A stretch of 64,000 nucleotides of DNA from an uncultured bacterium. Lineage in GTDB: Bacteria; Bacillota; Bacilli; Lactobacillales; Lactobacillaceae. Positions 1 through 8,510 of this stretch are shown here, one piece after another (positions within the stretch are counted from its first letter, which is position 1; each line of letters opens with the position of its first letter). The notes beneath the pieces were generated by a model, which worked only from the letters and a program-made list of their open reading frames with translations, was not told where the DNA came from and did not search any database. The stretch is taken from positions 1 to 64,000 of the forward strand of contig CAJMLF010000007.1 of assembly GCA_905214235.1 (NCBI GenBank), in the 5' to 3' direction. Position numbers and translations under genes: made by a program.

Positions 1-62
1 ATTCATGAAGTATATTACAGATGACCAATTTCTAATTTAAATTGACATTCCGGGTATGTAAA

Positions 63-105
63 TAAAAAGGCGCTGGTACCTGGCAATTTACCAGGTCCGA
101 GCACC
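63..105 (-). terminator. Terminator of the DUF1129 gene
   Basis: On the minus strand a long hairpin (arms 69-83 and 91-105, inner stem ACCTGG/CCAGGT) is followed by a T-rich run at 68-61. It lies just past the stop codon at 129, so it probably ends the partition operon. Confidence 0.75.
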
Positions 106-128
106 TCATTAAATTTGATAGTTACCGA

Positions 129-878
129 CTAACGGCGACGTTGGCGACGACCGTACAGTCCCATTACGTGGAAGTGGTTTCTGAAGTAAACATCGCCACC
201 GAAGCCAGCAACCCCGAAGACAATGTATAACCAACCATTAAGTACGGGGTTGATTGCGTTTGGCAGCATACTTGCCAGCATGTACAGCAACAGCCATGCC
301 ACCAGGGCAATTACGATAATCAAAATCCGCCAGATCAGTGGCCGCTTCTTCTTTGCCTGGGGCCGGATCTGCAAAAGGACGTAGCTAAACAGCAACCCCC
401 CGATGATGGCAACCAGCAAGATGGCCGTGATCCCGGCGCTCCCGTTACGGTTAACCTTAAATGCAGCTGGTGATAAGACGTACATCAACCCGTACATAAA
501 GGTAAAGATACTGAAGAAGATCAGGGTGTTATCCACCGCCAAAAGCTTGAACGACTCCTTGCGAACCGCCTCACTCGTTGGCTTAGGATGCTTCAGTTCG
601 TTGGCGTACGCGGTCGGGGTTCCCAAGAGGGCCTTGGCGGTTTGCCCCTTCTTCTGTCCCTCCAGCAGCTTGTTGATGGTTTCTTGAATCATTGCCGGCT
701 GCTTTTCCTTAGCAACTCCTTGCCGGTTCAGTTGCTTACTCAATTGGTAAATAAATTCTTCGTTTTTACGAGTTAACCCGTACTTGGCAAATGCACTGCC
801 ACTTTCCTGGCGCTGCTCTTTTGCGACCTGCTTTTGCCGCTGGCCCGCTTGTGCATTGCGTGGTTGTTCTTCACTCAC
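129..878 (-). CDS. DUF1129 family membrane protein
   Basis: A 249-residue membrane protein. Residues 1-110 are hydrophilic, basic and helical. Four hydrophobic segments follow (about 112-137, 149-171, 182-205 and 215-231), and the C-terminus is an arginine-rich tail. This matches the DUF1129 family found beside ychF and parB in lactobacilli; its biochemical role is not known. The start is GTG at 878, preceded by GAGGAG at good spacing. It is the last gene of the rsmG-noc-parA-parB-ychF run and is followed by a strong terminator. I recognise the family and the context, not a function. Confidence 0.8.
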   Translation of the reverse strand: MSEEQPRNAQAGQRQKQVAKEQRQESGSAFAKYGLTRKNEEFIYQLSKQLNRQGVAKEKQPAMIQETINKLLEGQKKGQTAKALLGTPTAYANELKHPKPTSEAVRKESFKLLAVDNTLIFFSIFTFMYGLMYVLSPAAFKVNRNGSAGITAILLVAIIGGLLFSYVLLQIRPQAKKKRPLIWRILIIVIALVAWLLLYMLASMLPNAINPVLNGWLYIVFGVAGFGGDVYFRNHFHVMGLYGRRQRRR

Positions 879-947
879 AGTGAAACTCCTCTCATTTTTA
901 GTATTAACGAAACGACGGTCAGCCGCACTGCGGTTCCGTCAGGCAAA

Positions 948-2045
948 TTAGACATTGAAGCGGAATTCGACAATGTCACCGTCTTGCATTACGTAGTCCT
1001 TACCTTCCAGGCGGAGCTTACCGGCTTCCTTAACGGCCGCTTCGGATCCTAACTTGTCAAGGTCATCAAAGCTCATTACTTCGGCCCGAATGAAGCCCCG
1101 TTCGAAGTCAGAGTGAATGATCCCGGCTGCTTGGGGAGCCTTAGTCCCCTTGCGGAAGGTCCAGGCCCGGGTTTCTGGGCCACCAGCAGTGAAGAAGGTT
1201 TCCAGACCCAAGAGCTTGTAGGCAGCCCGAATCAACCGGTTCAGTCCTGGTTCCTTGACACCTTCCATCTCCAGGAAGTCCGCCTTGTCCGCGTCGTCCA
1301 TTTCGGCAATTTGTTCTTCGGCTGCGGCAGCAACACCAATTACTTCACCGTCGCCCTTAACGTGTTCCTTGATCTGGTCCATGTACTTGTTACCGTCTGG
1401 GTTTGCCATGTCGTCTTCGGCAATGTTAGCAACGTACAGAACCGGCTTGCTAGTCAGCAGGAAGAGGCCCTTGACGATCTTCTTCTCGTCATCACTAAAG
1501 TCGATTGACCGGACACTCTTGCCGTCTTCCAAGACCGGCTTGATCTTGTTTAAAACGTCGAGTTCGGCTAAAGCGTCCTTGTCGCGGCCCTTAGCTGCCC
1601 GCTTAACCTTACTGAGGCGCTTGTTGACGGCATCCAGGTCGGCCATTACTAATTCCAGGTTGATGGTGTCGATATCGTCAATCGGGTCCACCTTCCCGGT
1701 AACACTGGTGATGTCGTCATCATCAAATGCCCGCACAACGTGAACAATGGCATCCGTTTGCCGAATGTTTTCCAGGAACTTGTTACCAAGTCCTTCACCC
1801 TTGCTGGCCCCCTTAACGATTCCGGCGATGTCCGTGAACTCAAAGGTGGTTGGGACAATCTTCTTCGCAGGGATAATTTCATTAATCCGGTCCAGCCGAC
1901 TGTCGGGAACTTCCACCATTCCAACGTTGGGGTCAATCGTTGCAAATGGGTAGTTAGCCATTTCGGCGCCCGCCTTAGTAATCGCGTTAAATAGGGTTGA
2001 CTTACCGACGTTTGGCAAGCCGACAATTCCTGCAGTTAATGACAT
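948..2045 (-). CDS. ychF: Redox-regulated ATPase/GTP-binding protein YchF
   Basis: An Obg-related P-loop NTPase of 365 residues, the normal length. The G1 loop GLPNVGKS sits at residues 8-15 and the G3-type [10 protein letters not shown] near residue 73. The C-terminal TGS-type domain ends in FRFNV. In this family the G4 motif departs from NKxD, which is why YchF proteins hydrolyse ATP; here it reads NIAEDD. YchF binds ribosomes and affects stress and translation control in other bacteria. The start ATG at 2045 follows AAAGGAAAG. It is a conserved member of the origin-proximal block. Confidence 0.95.
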   Translation of the reverse strand: MSLTAGIVGLPNVGKSTLFNAITKAGAEMANYPFATIDPNVGMVEVPDSRLDRINEIIPAKKIVPTTFEFTDIAGIVKGASKGEGLGNKFLENIRQTDAIVHVVRAFDDDDITSVTGKVDPIDDIDTINLELVMADLDAVNKRLSKVKRAAKGRDKDALAELDVLNKIKPVLEDGKSVRSIDFSDDEKKIVKGLFLLTSKPVLYVANIAEDDMANPDGNKYMDQIKEHVKGDGEVIGVAAAAEEQIAEMDDADKADFLEMEGVKEPGLNRLIRAAYKLLGLETFFTAGGPETRAWTFRKGTKAPQAAGIIHSDFERGFIRAEVMSFDDLDKLGSEAAVKEAGKLRLEGKDYVMQDGDIVEFRFNV

Positions 2046-2092
2046 GAAAATTCACTTTCCTTTTTTAGTTTATTAGTTAAATTATCCAACAT

Positions 2093-2296
2093 CTAATTAT
2101 TGGTTTGTGCTGGTCCTTTTTCAAGGACTTTCTTAAAACCCTTATCAAATTTTTGCCGGGTCATCATTACAACATGGCCGCATCCCTCACACTGGATTTT
2201 GATATCGGCGCCGACCCTGGTAATCAACCAGCGGTTCGTGCCACACGGGTGGGCCTTTTTCATTAAGACAATGTCACCTTTATCATAAGCTGCCAT
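2093..2296 (-). CDS. DUF951 family small protein
   Basis: A 67-residue protein of the DUF951 family, which is almost always found between parB and ychF in Firmicutes. It has an early cysteine in the motif HPCGTNRW and a later CEGCGH pair, a possible zinc or RNA-binding fold. The function is uncharacterised. AGGAGG lies close upstream of the ATG at 2296, and the gap from parB is only 12 nt, so it is translated from the parAB message. Confidence 0.85.
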   Translation of the reverse strand: MAAYDKGDIVLMKKAHPCGTNRWLITRVGADIKIQCEGCGHVVMMTRQKFDKGFKKVLEKGPAQTNN

Positions 2297-2308
2297 AACG
2301 AATTCCTC

Positions 2309-3196
2309 CTAGTCCAATGAGATGTCTAACACTTCTAGTATCCGGGTCAGGTCATCATTAGATGTATAGGGGATCTCAATCTTCCCGGTCCCCTTCTTCC
2401 GGCTCTGGGCAACGGATACCTTTGTGCCGAACTTGCTCTGTAGTTGTGCCTCTGCTTCACGAATATAAACAGGCTTCCGCTGGCTCTTCCGTTGGGCCTT
2501 CTTCTTGGCCGTCCCGTTCATCTCGGCAACGATTTCTTCAAGCTGACGGACCGTCAAGTTCTTATCCATTGCCCGCTTAGCCAGAGAAACCAGCTTTTTC
2601 TTATCCTTCAAGCCGAGGATCGTCCGGGCCTGGCCCATTGAGAGCCGGCCGTCGTTTAACGCGTCCTTGATCATCTTCGGCAGGCCCAACAGGCGCAGGT
2701 AGTTGGCAATGTACGGACGGCTCTTCCCTAACCGACTAGCCACCTGGGCCTGGGTCAGTGAAAGCTTATCCATTAAGGTCTGGTAAGCTTGGGCCTCTTC
2801 CAGGGGAGTCAGGTCTTCCCGCTGGAGGTTTTCCAAGACGGCCACTTCCATCATCTGCTCGTCACTCATGTTGCGGACGATTGCGGGAATCGTGGCCTGC
2901 TTAGCAATCTTGGAAGCCCGAAAACGCCGCTCACCCGCGATCAACTCGTAGCGTTCAATCTGCGGATCAGGCTGGCGGAGGATCACCGGCTGGAAGACCC
3001 CCGTCTTTTCGATTGACTTGGCCAGCTCGTTCAAAGCTGCCTTGTCAAAGGTCCGCCGGGGCTGGTAGGGATTCGGCCGAATTAGCGTTAACTTAATATC
3101 CTGGACGTTTTCACCGTTTTGCGGTTCATCAATGGTGTTTTCTTCAAACAGGGCCTCAATACCGCGGCCGAGGCCACCCTTTTTACGCTTTGCCAT
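2309..3196 (-). CDS. parB: Chromosome partitioning protein ParB (Spo0J)
   Basis: A 295-residue CTP-dependent DNA clamp that loads at parS near the origin and recruits SMC. Visible motifs are PNPYQPRRTFD (about residue 40), the catalytic-box GERRFRA (about residue 88) and a helix-turn-helix around LTQAQVASRLGKSRPYIANYLRLL. A basic linker precedes the C-terminal dimerisation domain. The start ATG at 3196 overlaps the end of parA by 14 nt, so the two are translationally coupled. It is a paralogue of the adjacent Noc. Confidence 0.96.
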   Translation of the reverse strand: MAKRKKGGLGRGIEALFEENTIDEPQNGENVQDIKLTLIRPNPYQPRRTFDKAALNELAKSIEKTGVFQPVILRQPDPQIERYELIAGERRFRASKIAKQATIPAIVRNMSDEQMMEVAVLENLQREDLTPLEEAQAYQTLMDKLSLTQAQVASRLGKSRPYIANYLRLLGLPKMIKDALNDGRLSMGQARTILGLKDKKKLVSLAKRAMDKNLTVRQLEEIVAEMNGTAKKKAQRKSQRKPVYIREAEAQLQSKFGTKVSVAQSRKKGTGKIEIPYTSNDDLTRILEVLDISLD

Positions 3197-3953
3197 TGTT
3201 AGCTAACACTTCCTTTGCTAGTTCCTGGTAAACATGTGCCCCCCGTGAACGTTTGTCGTAGTCGACAATTGCGAGCCCGTGGCTCGGCGCCTCTGACAGG
3301 CGGACGTTGCGGGGAATCACTGTCTTGTAAACCCGGTCGCCGAAGAACTTCCGCACCTCCGCATTGACCTGCTGGCCGAGGTTGGTGCGCTTATCGTACA
3401 TCGTGAGCAGTACCCCTTCGATTGCTAGGTTCGGGTTAAAGTGCTTCTGAACCAGCTTGATGGTGTTCAAAAGCTGGCTAAGCCCTTCCAAAGCGTAGTA
3501 TTCACTTTGAACCGGGATTAGGATCGAATCACAGGCCGTAAAGGCGTTGATCGTAAGCAGCCCTAAAGACGGTGGGCAGTCGATCAGGATAAAGTCGTAG
3601 TTATCCCGGACATCCCCGAAGGCGTCCTTCAGCCGGGTCTCCCGGGCCATCAGGTTGGTCAATTCAACTTCGGCCCCGGACAGGGCAATCGTGGTGGGCG
3701 CAATGTCCAAGCCCTTATGACTAGACGGGCGGATGACATTTTTAAGTGGTTCGTCGTTAATTAAGACATCGTAAACGCTCTTCTCGATGTCCCGCTTCTC
3801 AATTCCCAGTCCACTGGTGGCATTTCCCTGGGGGTCAAGGTCAATCAGGAGGACCCGCTGGCCCTTATCCGCTAGGCACGCTCCCAGGTTAACACTGGTG
3901 GTGGTTTTGCCGACACCACCCTTTTGGTTAGCTAATGCAATTACAGAACCCAT
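3183..3953 (-). CDS. parA: Chromosome partitioning ATPase ParA (Soj)
   Basis: A 256-residue deviant-Walker ATPase. KGGVGKTT at about residues 11-18 carries the signature lysine, and LIDLDPQGNATSG and LIDCPPSLG are the other nucleotide-binding motifs. It acts with ParB in origin segregation and, by homology with B. subtilis Soj, on DnaA. It overlaps parB and follows noc by 12 nt in the usual rsmG-noc-soj-spo0J order. Confidence 0.96.
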   Translation of the reverse strand: MGSVIALANQKGGVGKTTTSVNLGACLADKGQRVLLIDLDPQGNATSGLGIEKRDIEKSVYDVLINDEPLKNVIRPSSHKGLDIAPTTIALSGAEVELTNLMARETRLKDAFGDVRDNYDFILIDCPPSLGLLTINAFTACDSILIPVQSEYYALEGLSQLLNTIKLVQKHFNPNLAIEGVLLTMYDKRTNLGQQVNAEVRKFFGDRVYKTVIPRNVRLSEAPSHGLAIVDYDKRSRGAHVYQELAKEVLANNGKA

Positions 3954-3965
3954 TTACCATGCCTC

Positions 3966-4919
3966 CTACTGTTTCTTCGGAATTTCAATTACCAACTGGT
4001 ACAACTTGTCATCGTTCTTTTCCTGGGTCGTAACCGTGAACCCACTGTCCTTTGCCAGTTGAATTGACTTTTTAATCGTGTTCAGTGCCAGGCGGGCATC
4101 GTTGATCTGCTTAGCCGGCTTGGCCTTCCGCTTGGCCCGACTCTTCTTCTTTTTTGCCGGGGCGGATGACTGCTTAGCACCGACTGGCGGGAGGGGTTCG
4201 CCACTTGGGGCAATTGATGCCAGTTCCCGTTGGCGGGCAGCAGCCTTCTGCTTGGCAATTTCGGACGGTAGTGGCCGGCCGAGGGTCTTGGCCACCTCAT
4301 CTTCCGTCTGCCGAACCGTGAGCCGGTTGTTGACGACCTTCATCAACATGTCGCGCTGCTGCTTCTCATCGAGGTCCAGCATTGCCCGCCCGTGCCGTTC
4401 TGTGATCCGGTGGTCAAGGATGGCCGTTTGGACTGGCTTGATGAGCTTTAAAAGCCGGAGCTTATTGGCAACAAAGGACTGGCTCTTACCCATCCCCTTT
4501 GCCAGGGCCGCCTGGGTCAAGTGGTTGAGGTCCATTAACCGCCGGTAGGCCTGGGCCTCTTCTACAGAGCTCAGTTGTGACCGCTGCAGGTTTTCAACCA
4601 GGGCCAGTGAGGCGGCCTCATGGTCACTCATCTTTTCAATGATTGCCGGAGCGGTCTCCCATTCGAGGAGCTTCATTGCCCGGTAACGCCGCTCCCCAGC
4701 AATGATTTCGTACTTGGCGGGCTCGTATTCACGGACCACAATTGGCTGCAGGAGCCCGTGTTCATCAATCGTTTGGGCCAGTTCCCGAATACCGTCCTTG
4801 TCGAATACCTGACGGGGTTGGTAACGGTTAGGAATGATCTGGTCCAGTTTTACGTCAACCACCTTTTGCTTGGTGTCATTATTTTCACTTTTTCCAAAGT
4901 TAAATAACGAAAAAGCCAT
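3966..4919 (-). CDS. noc: Nucleoid occlusion protein Noc
   Basis: A ParB-family DNA-binding protein of 317 residues. RYQPRQVFD, AGERRYRAMK and the HTH region LTQAALAKGMGKSQSFVANK are present. The first residues, MAFSLFNFGKSEN, can form a short amphipathic helix like the membrane-anchoring helix of B. subtilis Noc, so I call Noc and not a second Spo0J. The linker at about residues 215-270 is unusually long and lysine-rich. An exact Noc-binding palindrome lies upstream at 5764 and another exact copy at 19613, which supports the call. Confidence 0.92.
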   Translation of the reverse strand: MAFSLFNFGKSENNDTKQKVVDVKLDQIIPNRYQPRQVFDKDGIRELAQTIDEHGLLQPIVVREYEPAKYEIIAGERRYRAMKLLEWETAPAIIEKMSDHEAASLALVENLQRSQLSSVEEAQAYRRLMDLNHLTQAALAKGMGKSQSFVANKLRLLKLIKPVQTAILDHRITERHGRAMLDLDEKQQRDMLMKVVNNRLTVRQTEDEVAKTLGRPLPSEIAKQKAAARQRELASIAPSGEPLPPVGAKQSSAPAKKKKSRAKRKAKPAKQINDARLALNTIKKSIQLAKDSGFTVTTQEKNDDKLYQLVIEIPKKQ

Positions 4920-4932
4920 TGCTTATTCCTCC

Positions 4933-5658
4933 TTACTGAAGTGGTTTCTTATTGGGCAGTCCCGGGCGCCGGGGATACTTGGCCGGGGTGGCTGCTGCTT
5001 TTGCAATAATGATAATCTTGCGCTGTTCATCTGTCCGGGGGAGGTTCAAACTGACTTCCTTTTGGACCCGGCCACCCAACTTCTTGATTGCTACCTGGGC
5101 CGCTGCCAGTTCATCGTCGGCCGCGCTTGCCTTATAAGCAAGCATCTCGCCACCGACCTTAACGGCAGGTAGGCATAATTCACTTAAAACCGCTAAGCGG
5201 GCCACTGCCCGGGCGGTAACAATGTCGTACGCTTCCCGATGCTGACTCTTTTTGTTGGAGAAGGTTTCGGCCCGGTCATGGATCAGGGTTACCCCCCGCA
5301 GGCCCAGGCGGTTAACCAGTTCCTGCAGGAAGTTGATCCGCTTATTCAGCGAGTCCACAATCGTCACCTTAAGCTGGGGAAAGGCGATCTTGAGTGGTAA
5401 TGATGGGAAGCCCGCCCCAGCGCCAATGTCACACAAGGTTAATTCTTCCGTCTGTAAACGGGGTTCGGCAAGTGCGCCGGTAATTGAGTCATAAAAATGT
5501 TTAAGGTACACATCGTTTTTCTCGGTAATCCGGGTTAAGTTGACCTGCCGATTGGTGGTTACCAGCAGTTGGTAGTAAAGTTCGAACTGCGCCATCTGCT
5601 TGTCATTAATAGTAATCCCCTGATCAGCCAGGGCCATTTGAAATTGTTCTGGATTCAT
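4933..5658 (-). CDS. rsmG: 16S rRNA (guanine-527-N7)-methyltransferase RsmG
   Basis: A 241-residue SAM-dependent methyltransferase that makes m7G527 in 16S rRNA. The SAM motif LCDIGAGAGFPSLPLKI is at about residues 75-91, followed by VTIVDSLNKRINFL and the later VTARAVA. It is the first gene of the partition block, as in most Firmicutes. A 9-bp inverted repeat of parS half-sites lies in its promoter region (5678-5699). Loss of this enzyme is known to give low-level streptomycin resistance in other bacteria. Confidence 0.95.
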   Translation of the reverse strand: MNPEQFQMALADQGITINDKQMAQFELYYQLLVTTNRQVNLTRITEKNDVYLKHFYDSITGALAEPRLQTEELTLCDIGAGAGFPSLPLKIAFPQLKVTIVDSLNKRINFLQELVNRLGLRGVTLIHDRAETFSNKKSQHREAYDIVTARAVARLAVLSELCLPAVKVGGEMLAYKASAADDELAAAQVAIKKLGGRVQKEVSLNLPRTDEQRKIIIIAKAAATPAKYPRRPGLPNKKPLQ

Positions 5659-5677
5659 GAGTTAAGCGCTCCTTTTT

Positions 5678-5699
5678 CGTGAAACATAATTGTTTCACG
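5678..5699. promoter_or_regulatory. Everted parS-like half-site repeat upstream of rsmG
   Basis: CGTGAAACA and TGTTTCACG are perfect 9-nt arms separated by TAAT. Each arm equals one half of the ParB site TGTTTCACGTGAAACA, but the arms are inside-out. A TATAGT-like -10 lies just upstream on the minus strand. It may bind ParB or Noc for autoregulation. The repeat is certain; the role is a guess. Confidence 0.5.
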
Positions 5700-5763
5700 T
5701 ACTACTATACTGTAACGTAAAAAGACCGGTCTTTCAACTATTTGGGCGATATAAACCCGAAAT

Positions 5764-5777
5764 ATTTCCCGGGAAAT
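5764..5777. promoter_or_regulatory. Noc-binding site (exact)
   Basis: ATTTCCCGGGAAAT is a perfect match to the B. subtilis Noc-binding palindrome. It lies 105 nt upstream of rsmG-noc, where Noc could bind beside its own operon. Confidence 0.8.
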
Positions 5778-5810
5778 AATTCCATAATTGGGAACTAAAT
5801 TTCCCCAAAT

Positions 5811-5849
5811 AAAAAGACGCACCGGTGGTTTTCTCCCGCCAGGTGCGTC
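5811..5849 (-). terminator. Terminator of the nucleoside hydrolase gene
   Basis: Arms GACGCACC/GGTGCGTC (5816-5823 and 5842-5849) are followed on the minus strand by TTTTTATTT. It lies 16 nt past the stop codon at 5865. Confidence 0.85.
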
Positions 5850-5864
5850 AATAACTATTGATTT

Positions 5865-6773
5865 TTAGTTCATCTTGCTGACTTCATCCAAGAACCACTT
5901 GTTGAAGTATTCAGCATCGATGTCGAGGCAAACTTCAGCGTTCGTCTTACCATCATGGTAGGCACCACGAATATCAGCAACGGTTGCCCCAATTGCTGGT
6001 CCGCTTGTCTGAACGTCAACCCACATCTTCTTCGTGGTAAAGGCTTCAGGGTGCAGCAGGTAGAAGATGGTGTTAACATCGTGCATTGGCCGTCCTTCAT
6101 CCGTCCCGTCATTATAGTGGGTAATCAGGGCGTGGAGCATTTCCCCGGTCTTGTTCATCTTACCCAGTTTTTCGATTGTTTCCTTTGTCAGCAGGGCCTT
6201 CAGGGTAACGTCCAGGCCAACCATCACGATTGGAATACCGGCATTGTACATAATCCGGGCAGCATCAGGGTCGGTGAAGACGTTGAATTCGGCAGCACTC
6301 GTCATGTTACCACCGGATACGGACCCACCCATGGCAACGATCCGCTTGATGTGGCTCTTTACCTCTGGGTATTCGCTGAACAGTAAGGCGATGTTGGTGT
6401 AGGAGCCGGTTGGAACCAGGGTCACCTCATCTTCAGCCATGATGGCGTCATGAAGGGCTTCGACAGCGGTCTTGTTGATTGGCTTACCGTAGTCGTCCCC
6501 GAAGTCGTAACCGGGCATCCCTGATTCACCGTGAATCCGGGCGGCATCTTCGAATGGCTTGATCAGTGGTTGTTCAGCCCCAGCAGCAACTGGAATATCC
6601 TTACCAAAGAAGTGAACAATCTTCAAGGCGTTAGCGGTTGTCTTGTCAACGGTGACGTTCCCGGCAACGGCGGTAACCAGCTTGAGGTCAATTGCCGGGT
6701 CGTTGATGGCCATCGTTAAGGCCGCAGCGTCATCAATTCCGGGATCGGTGTCCATAATAATTTTAGTGGTCAT
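5865..6773 (-). CDS. Nucleoside hydrolase (inosine/uridine-preferring family)
   Basis: A 302-residue calcium-dependent N-ribohydrolase that cleaves nucleosides to base and ribose. The N-terminal DTDPGIDDA at residues 8-16 is the metal and ribose site. The later FNVFTDPDAA and HDVNT motifs fit the RihA/B/C family; the exact substrate cannot be assigned. The ATG at 6773 follows AGGAGG. It lies 82 nt downstream of nupC, separated by a hairpin with a T-run and a cre-like box, so it may be attenuated relative to nupC. Together they form an uptake and salvage pair that feeds ribose to central metabolism. Confidence 0.92.
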   Translation of the reverse strand: MTTKIIMDTDPGIDDAAALTMAINDPAIDLKLVTAVAGNVTVDKTTANALKIVHFFGKDIPVAAGAEQPLIKPFEDAARIHGESGMPGYDFGDDYGKPINKTAVEALHDAIMAEDEVTLVPTGSYTNIALLFSEYPEVKSHIKRIVAMGGSVSGGNMTSAAEFNVFTDPDAARIMYNAGIPIVMVGLDVTLKALLTKETIEKLGKMNKTGEMLHALITHYNDGTDEGRPMHDVNTIFYLLHPEAFTTKKMWVDVQTSGPAIGATVADIRGAYHDGKTNAEVCLDIDAEYFNKWFLDEVSKMN

Positions 6774-6793
6774 ATCTATTTCCTCCTAAATAT

Positions 6794-6808
6794 CTGCAAG
6801 CGTTTTCG
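6794..6808. promoter_or_regulatory. cre-like site before the nucleoside hydrolase
   Basis: CTGCAAGCGTTTTCG matches the CcpA consensus WTGNAANCGNWNNCW at all fixed core positions and fails only at the two end W positions. It lies between the nupC terminator and the hydrolase start. Confidence 0.45.
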
Positions 6809-6820
6809 AAATTGTGGTTA

Positions 6821-6849
6821 AAAAAAGCAGCTCTTCCAAGCTGCTTTTA
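6821..6849 (-). terminator. Intercistronic terminator after nupC
   Basis: On the minus strand AGCAGCTTGG AAGAGCTGCT folds into a hairpin followed by seven T. It falls 7 nt past the nupC stop and may reduce read-through into the nucleoside hydrolase. Confidence 0.7.
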
Positions 6850-6855
6850 AATTTT

Positions 6856-8058
6856 TTACCAAACGAACAGACCAACAAAGGCAGCAGACAGCAGAGATAC
6901 CAAGATACCAGAAAGTAACAGGTAACCAATGTTGTGAGCGATGTAGTCGTTATCTTCCTTGTCAGCCAAGCCCTTGAAGGCACCGATGATCATCCCAAGG
7001 GTACCAAAGTTGGCGAAGGAGGTAACGAAGACAGTCAGAACCGCCTTCAAGTGTTCTGGGTAACTGTTGATTGAGCCAGAAACCTTACCCATAACAACGA
7101 ATTCGTTAGTAACTAACTTCATACCCATGTTTTGTGCCAAGTCCCATGCTTGGTGAACTGGGAGACCCAGTAACCAGGAGAATGGGAACATGATGCAACC
7201 AAGGATACTTTCCAGTGACAGTGGCTTCCAGAACAAGCCTAAGATCTTGTCAATCAATGCGGCTAAGGCAACGAAGGCAACAACGTTAGCAATGATGATT
7301 AAGATCAGCTTACCAGCGCCCAGGATGGAGTCACCCAAGAAACTGAAGAATGGTTCCTTCTTACCGTTGTCAGTTGCACCAACCTTTTCGATGGTATCTT
7401 CTTCTGGTGCCAACTTGACTGGGTTCAACATACTAGTGGCAATCAATGCGTTAATAATGTTGATTGGCACCGCCGTCAAGATGTATTGACCAGGCATCAT
7501 TAAGATATAAGAACCAAGAATTGAGGCAGTAACACAAGACATTGACATCATGGCCAAAGTCAAGTTACGTTCCTTGCTCATCTTCCGAATCTGCATACCA
7601 GAAACGGCCAGCACTTCGGTGTTCCCTAAGAACATCATTTCAACAGCAAAGAAAGATTCGAACTTTGGTTGACCAGTGATGTAGGAAAGTCCCCGTCCGA
7701 TCCACTTAATGATCCATGGCAAGAAGCCAATGTAAGTCAAGATATCGAACAGTGGAACAATCATCAGGATTGGCATCAGTGCAGAACAAATGAAGTTCAA
7801 GTTCTTAGCATTGTACCAGTCACCCAATGCAAAGACAGTCCCCTTTGCGGATACGTCAACGATCCACACGAAACCGTCAGCAGCAGCCTTAACACCAGCA
7901 CGTCCGGCGGATGAACCCGTCAAAAACCATGCCAGGATAAGGTTAATGACAATCATGATCCCGACCGTCTTCCAGTTAATGGCTTTGCGGTTCTTTGAGA
8001 ACAGCCAACCAATAGCGAGGAACACAATCAGTCCAAGAATATTGATTGCAAGATACAT
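6856..8058 (-). CDS. nupC: NupC-family concentrative nucleoside transporter
   Basis: A 400-residue CNT-family ion/nucleoside symporter. It starts with a hydrophobic helix (MYLAINILGLIVFLAIGWLF). Family blocks include FVIDILTYIGFLPWI-like gates (residues about 97-112), GNTEVLAVSG and SFANFGTLGMIIGAF near the C-terminus. I chose ATG 8058, which has AAGGGGTG upstream; an open frame extends 54 nt further but has no ribosome site. It acts with the downstream nucleoside hydrolase. The 5' region holds three LacI-type palindromes and a perfect cre site. Confidence 0.9.
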   Translation of the reverse strand: MYLAINILGLIVFLAIGWLFSKNRKAINWKTVGIMIVINLILAWFLTGSSAGRAGVKAAADGFVWIVDVSAKGTVFALGDWYNAKNLNFICSALMPILMIVPLFDILTYIGFLPWIIKWIGRGLSYITGQPKFESFFAVEMMFLGNTEVLAVSGMQIRKMSKERNLTLAMMSMSCVTASILGSYILMMPGQYILTAVPINIINALIATSMLNPVKLAPEEDTIEKVGATDNGKKEPFFSFLGDSILGAGKLILIIIANVVAFVALAALIDKILGLFWKPLSLESILGCIMFPFSWLLGLPVHQAWDLAQNMGMKLVTNEFVVMGKVSGSINSYPEHLKAVLTVFVTSFANFGTLGMIIGAFKGLADKEDNDYIAHNIGYLLLSGILVSLLSAAFVGLFVW

Positions 8059-8253
8059 GGTTGAAATACACCCCTTATAAAAAAATCCATGTAATAAACT
8101 CGTCAACCACACTACTTAAATCGATAATAAATAATTGCTTCTTGTGGTGGGTTAACTTAACGATTTAAGGATATCTTAAATTTTGGCCCCTGTAAAGCGG
8201 CAAATATTTCAAAGTTTGTGAAATGATAGCGTTCCCCTTTTAAAATAACTTCG

Positions 8254-8310
8254 TAAAACGTTTTATGTCCAGCAACATTGAAACGTTTTACTAATCAAGA
8301 AAACGTTCAC
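8254..8310. promoter_or_regulatory. Three LacI-family operator-like palindromes upstream of nupC
   Basis: TAAAACGTTTTA (8254-8265), TGAAACGTTTTA (8279-8290) and GAAAACGTTCAC (8299-8310) share the centre AACGTT, with centres 25 and 20 nt apart. Together with the nearby cre, this suggests a LacI-type nucleoside or ribose regulator encoded elsewhere. Confidence 0.55.
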
Positions 8311-8327
8311 AAAGAATTTAAACTTTT

Positions 8328-8342
8328 TTGTAAGCGCTCACT
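8328..8342. promoter_or_regulatory. CcpA site (perfect cre) upstream of nupC
   Basis: TTGTAAGCGCTCACT fits WTGNAANCGNWNNCW at every position. It lies about 270 nt upstream of nupC, next to the LacI-type palindromes, and would link nucleoside uptake to carbon catabolite repression. Confidence 0.65.
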
Positions 8343-8488
8343 TTGTTAGCAAAAATATTTGTCTTATTTCGCAAAAAAGGCAAACCTGTTTAGCAGTTTT
8401 ACCTGCTACCAAGTTCGCCCGTTAGTACTGGGATAATGAATAAATATTCATTATCTTGTGCCCCTGCCAAGGAACTCCATTATAGCAA

Positions 8489-8502
8489 ATTCCCCGGGAA
8501 AT
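8489..8502. promoter_or_regulatory. Noc-binding site (one mismatch)
   Basis: ATTCCCCGGGAAAT differs from the Noc palindrome at one base. It sits in a gene-free gap, just past the terminator of the putative RNA. Confidence 0.5.
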
Positions 8503-8510
8503 ATTTAAAC

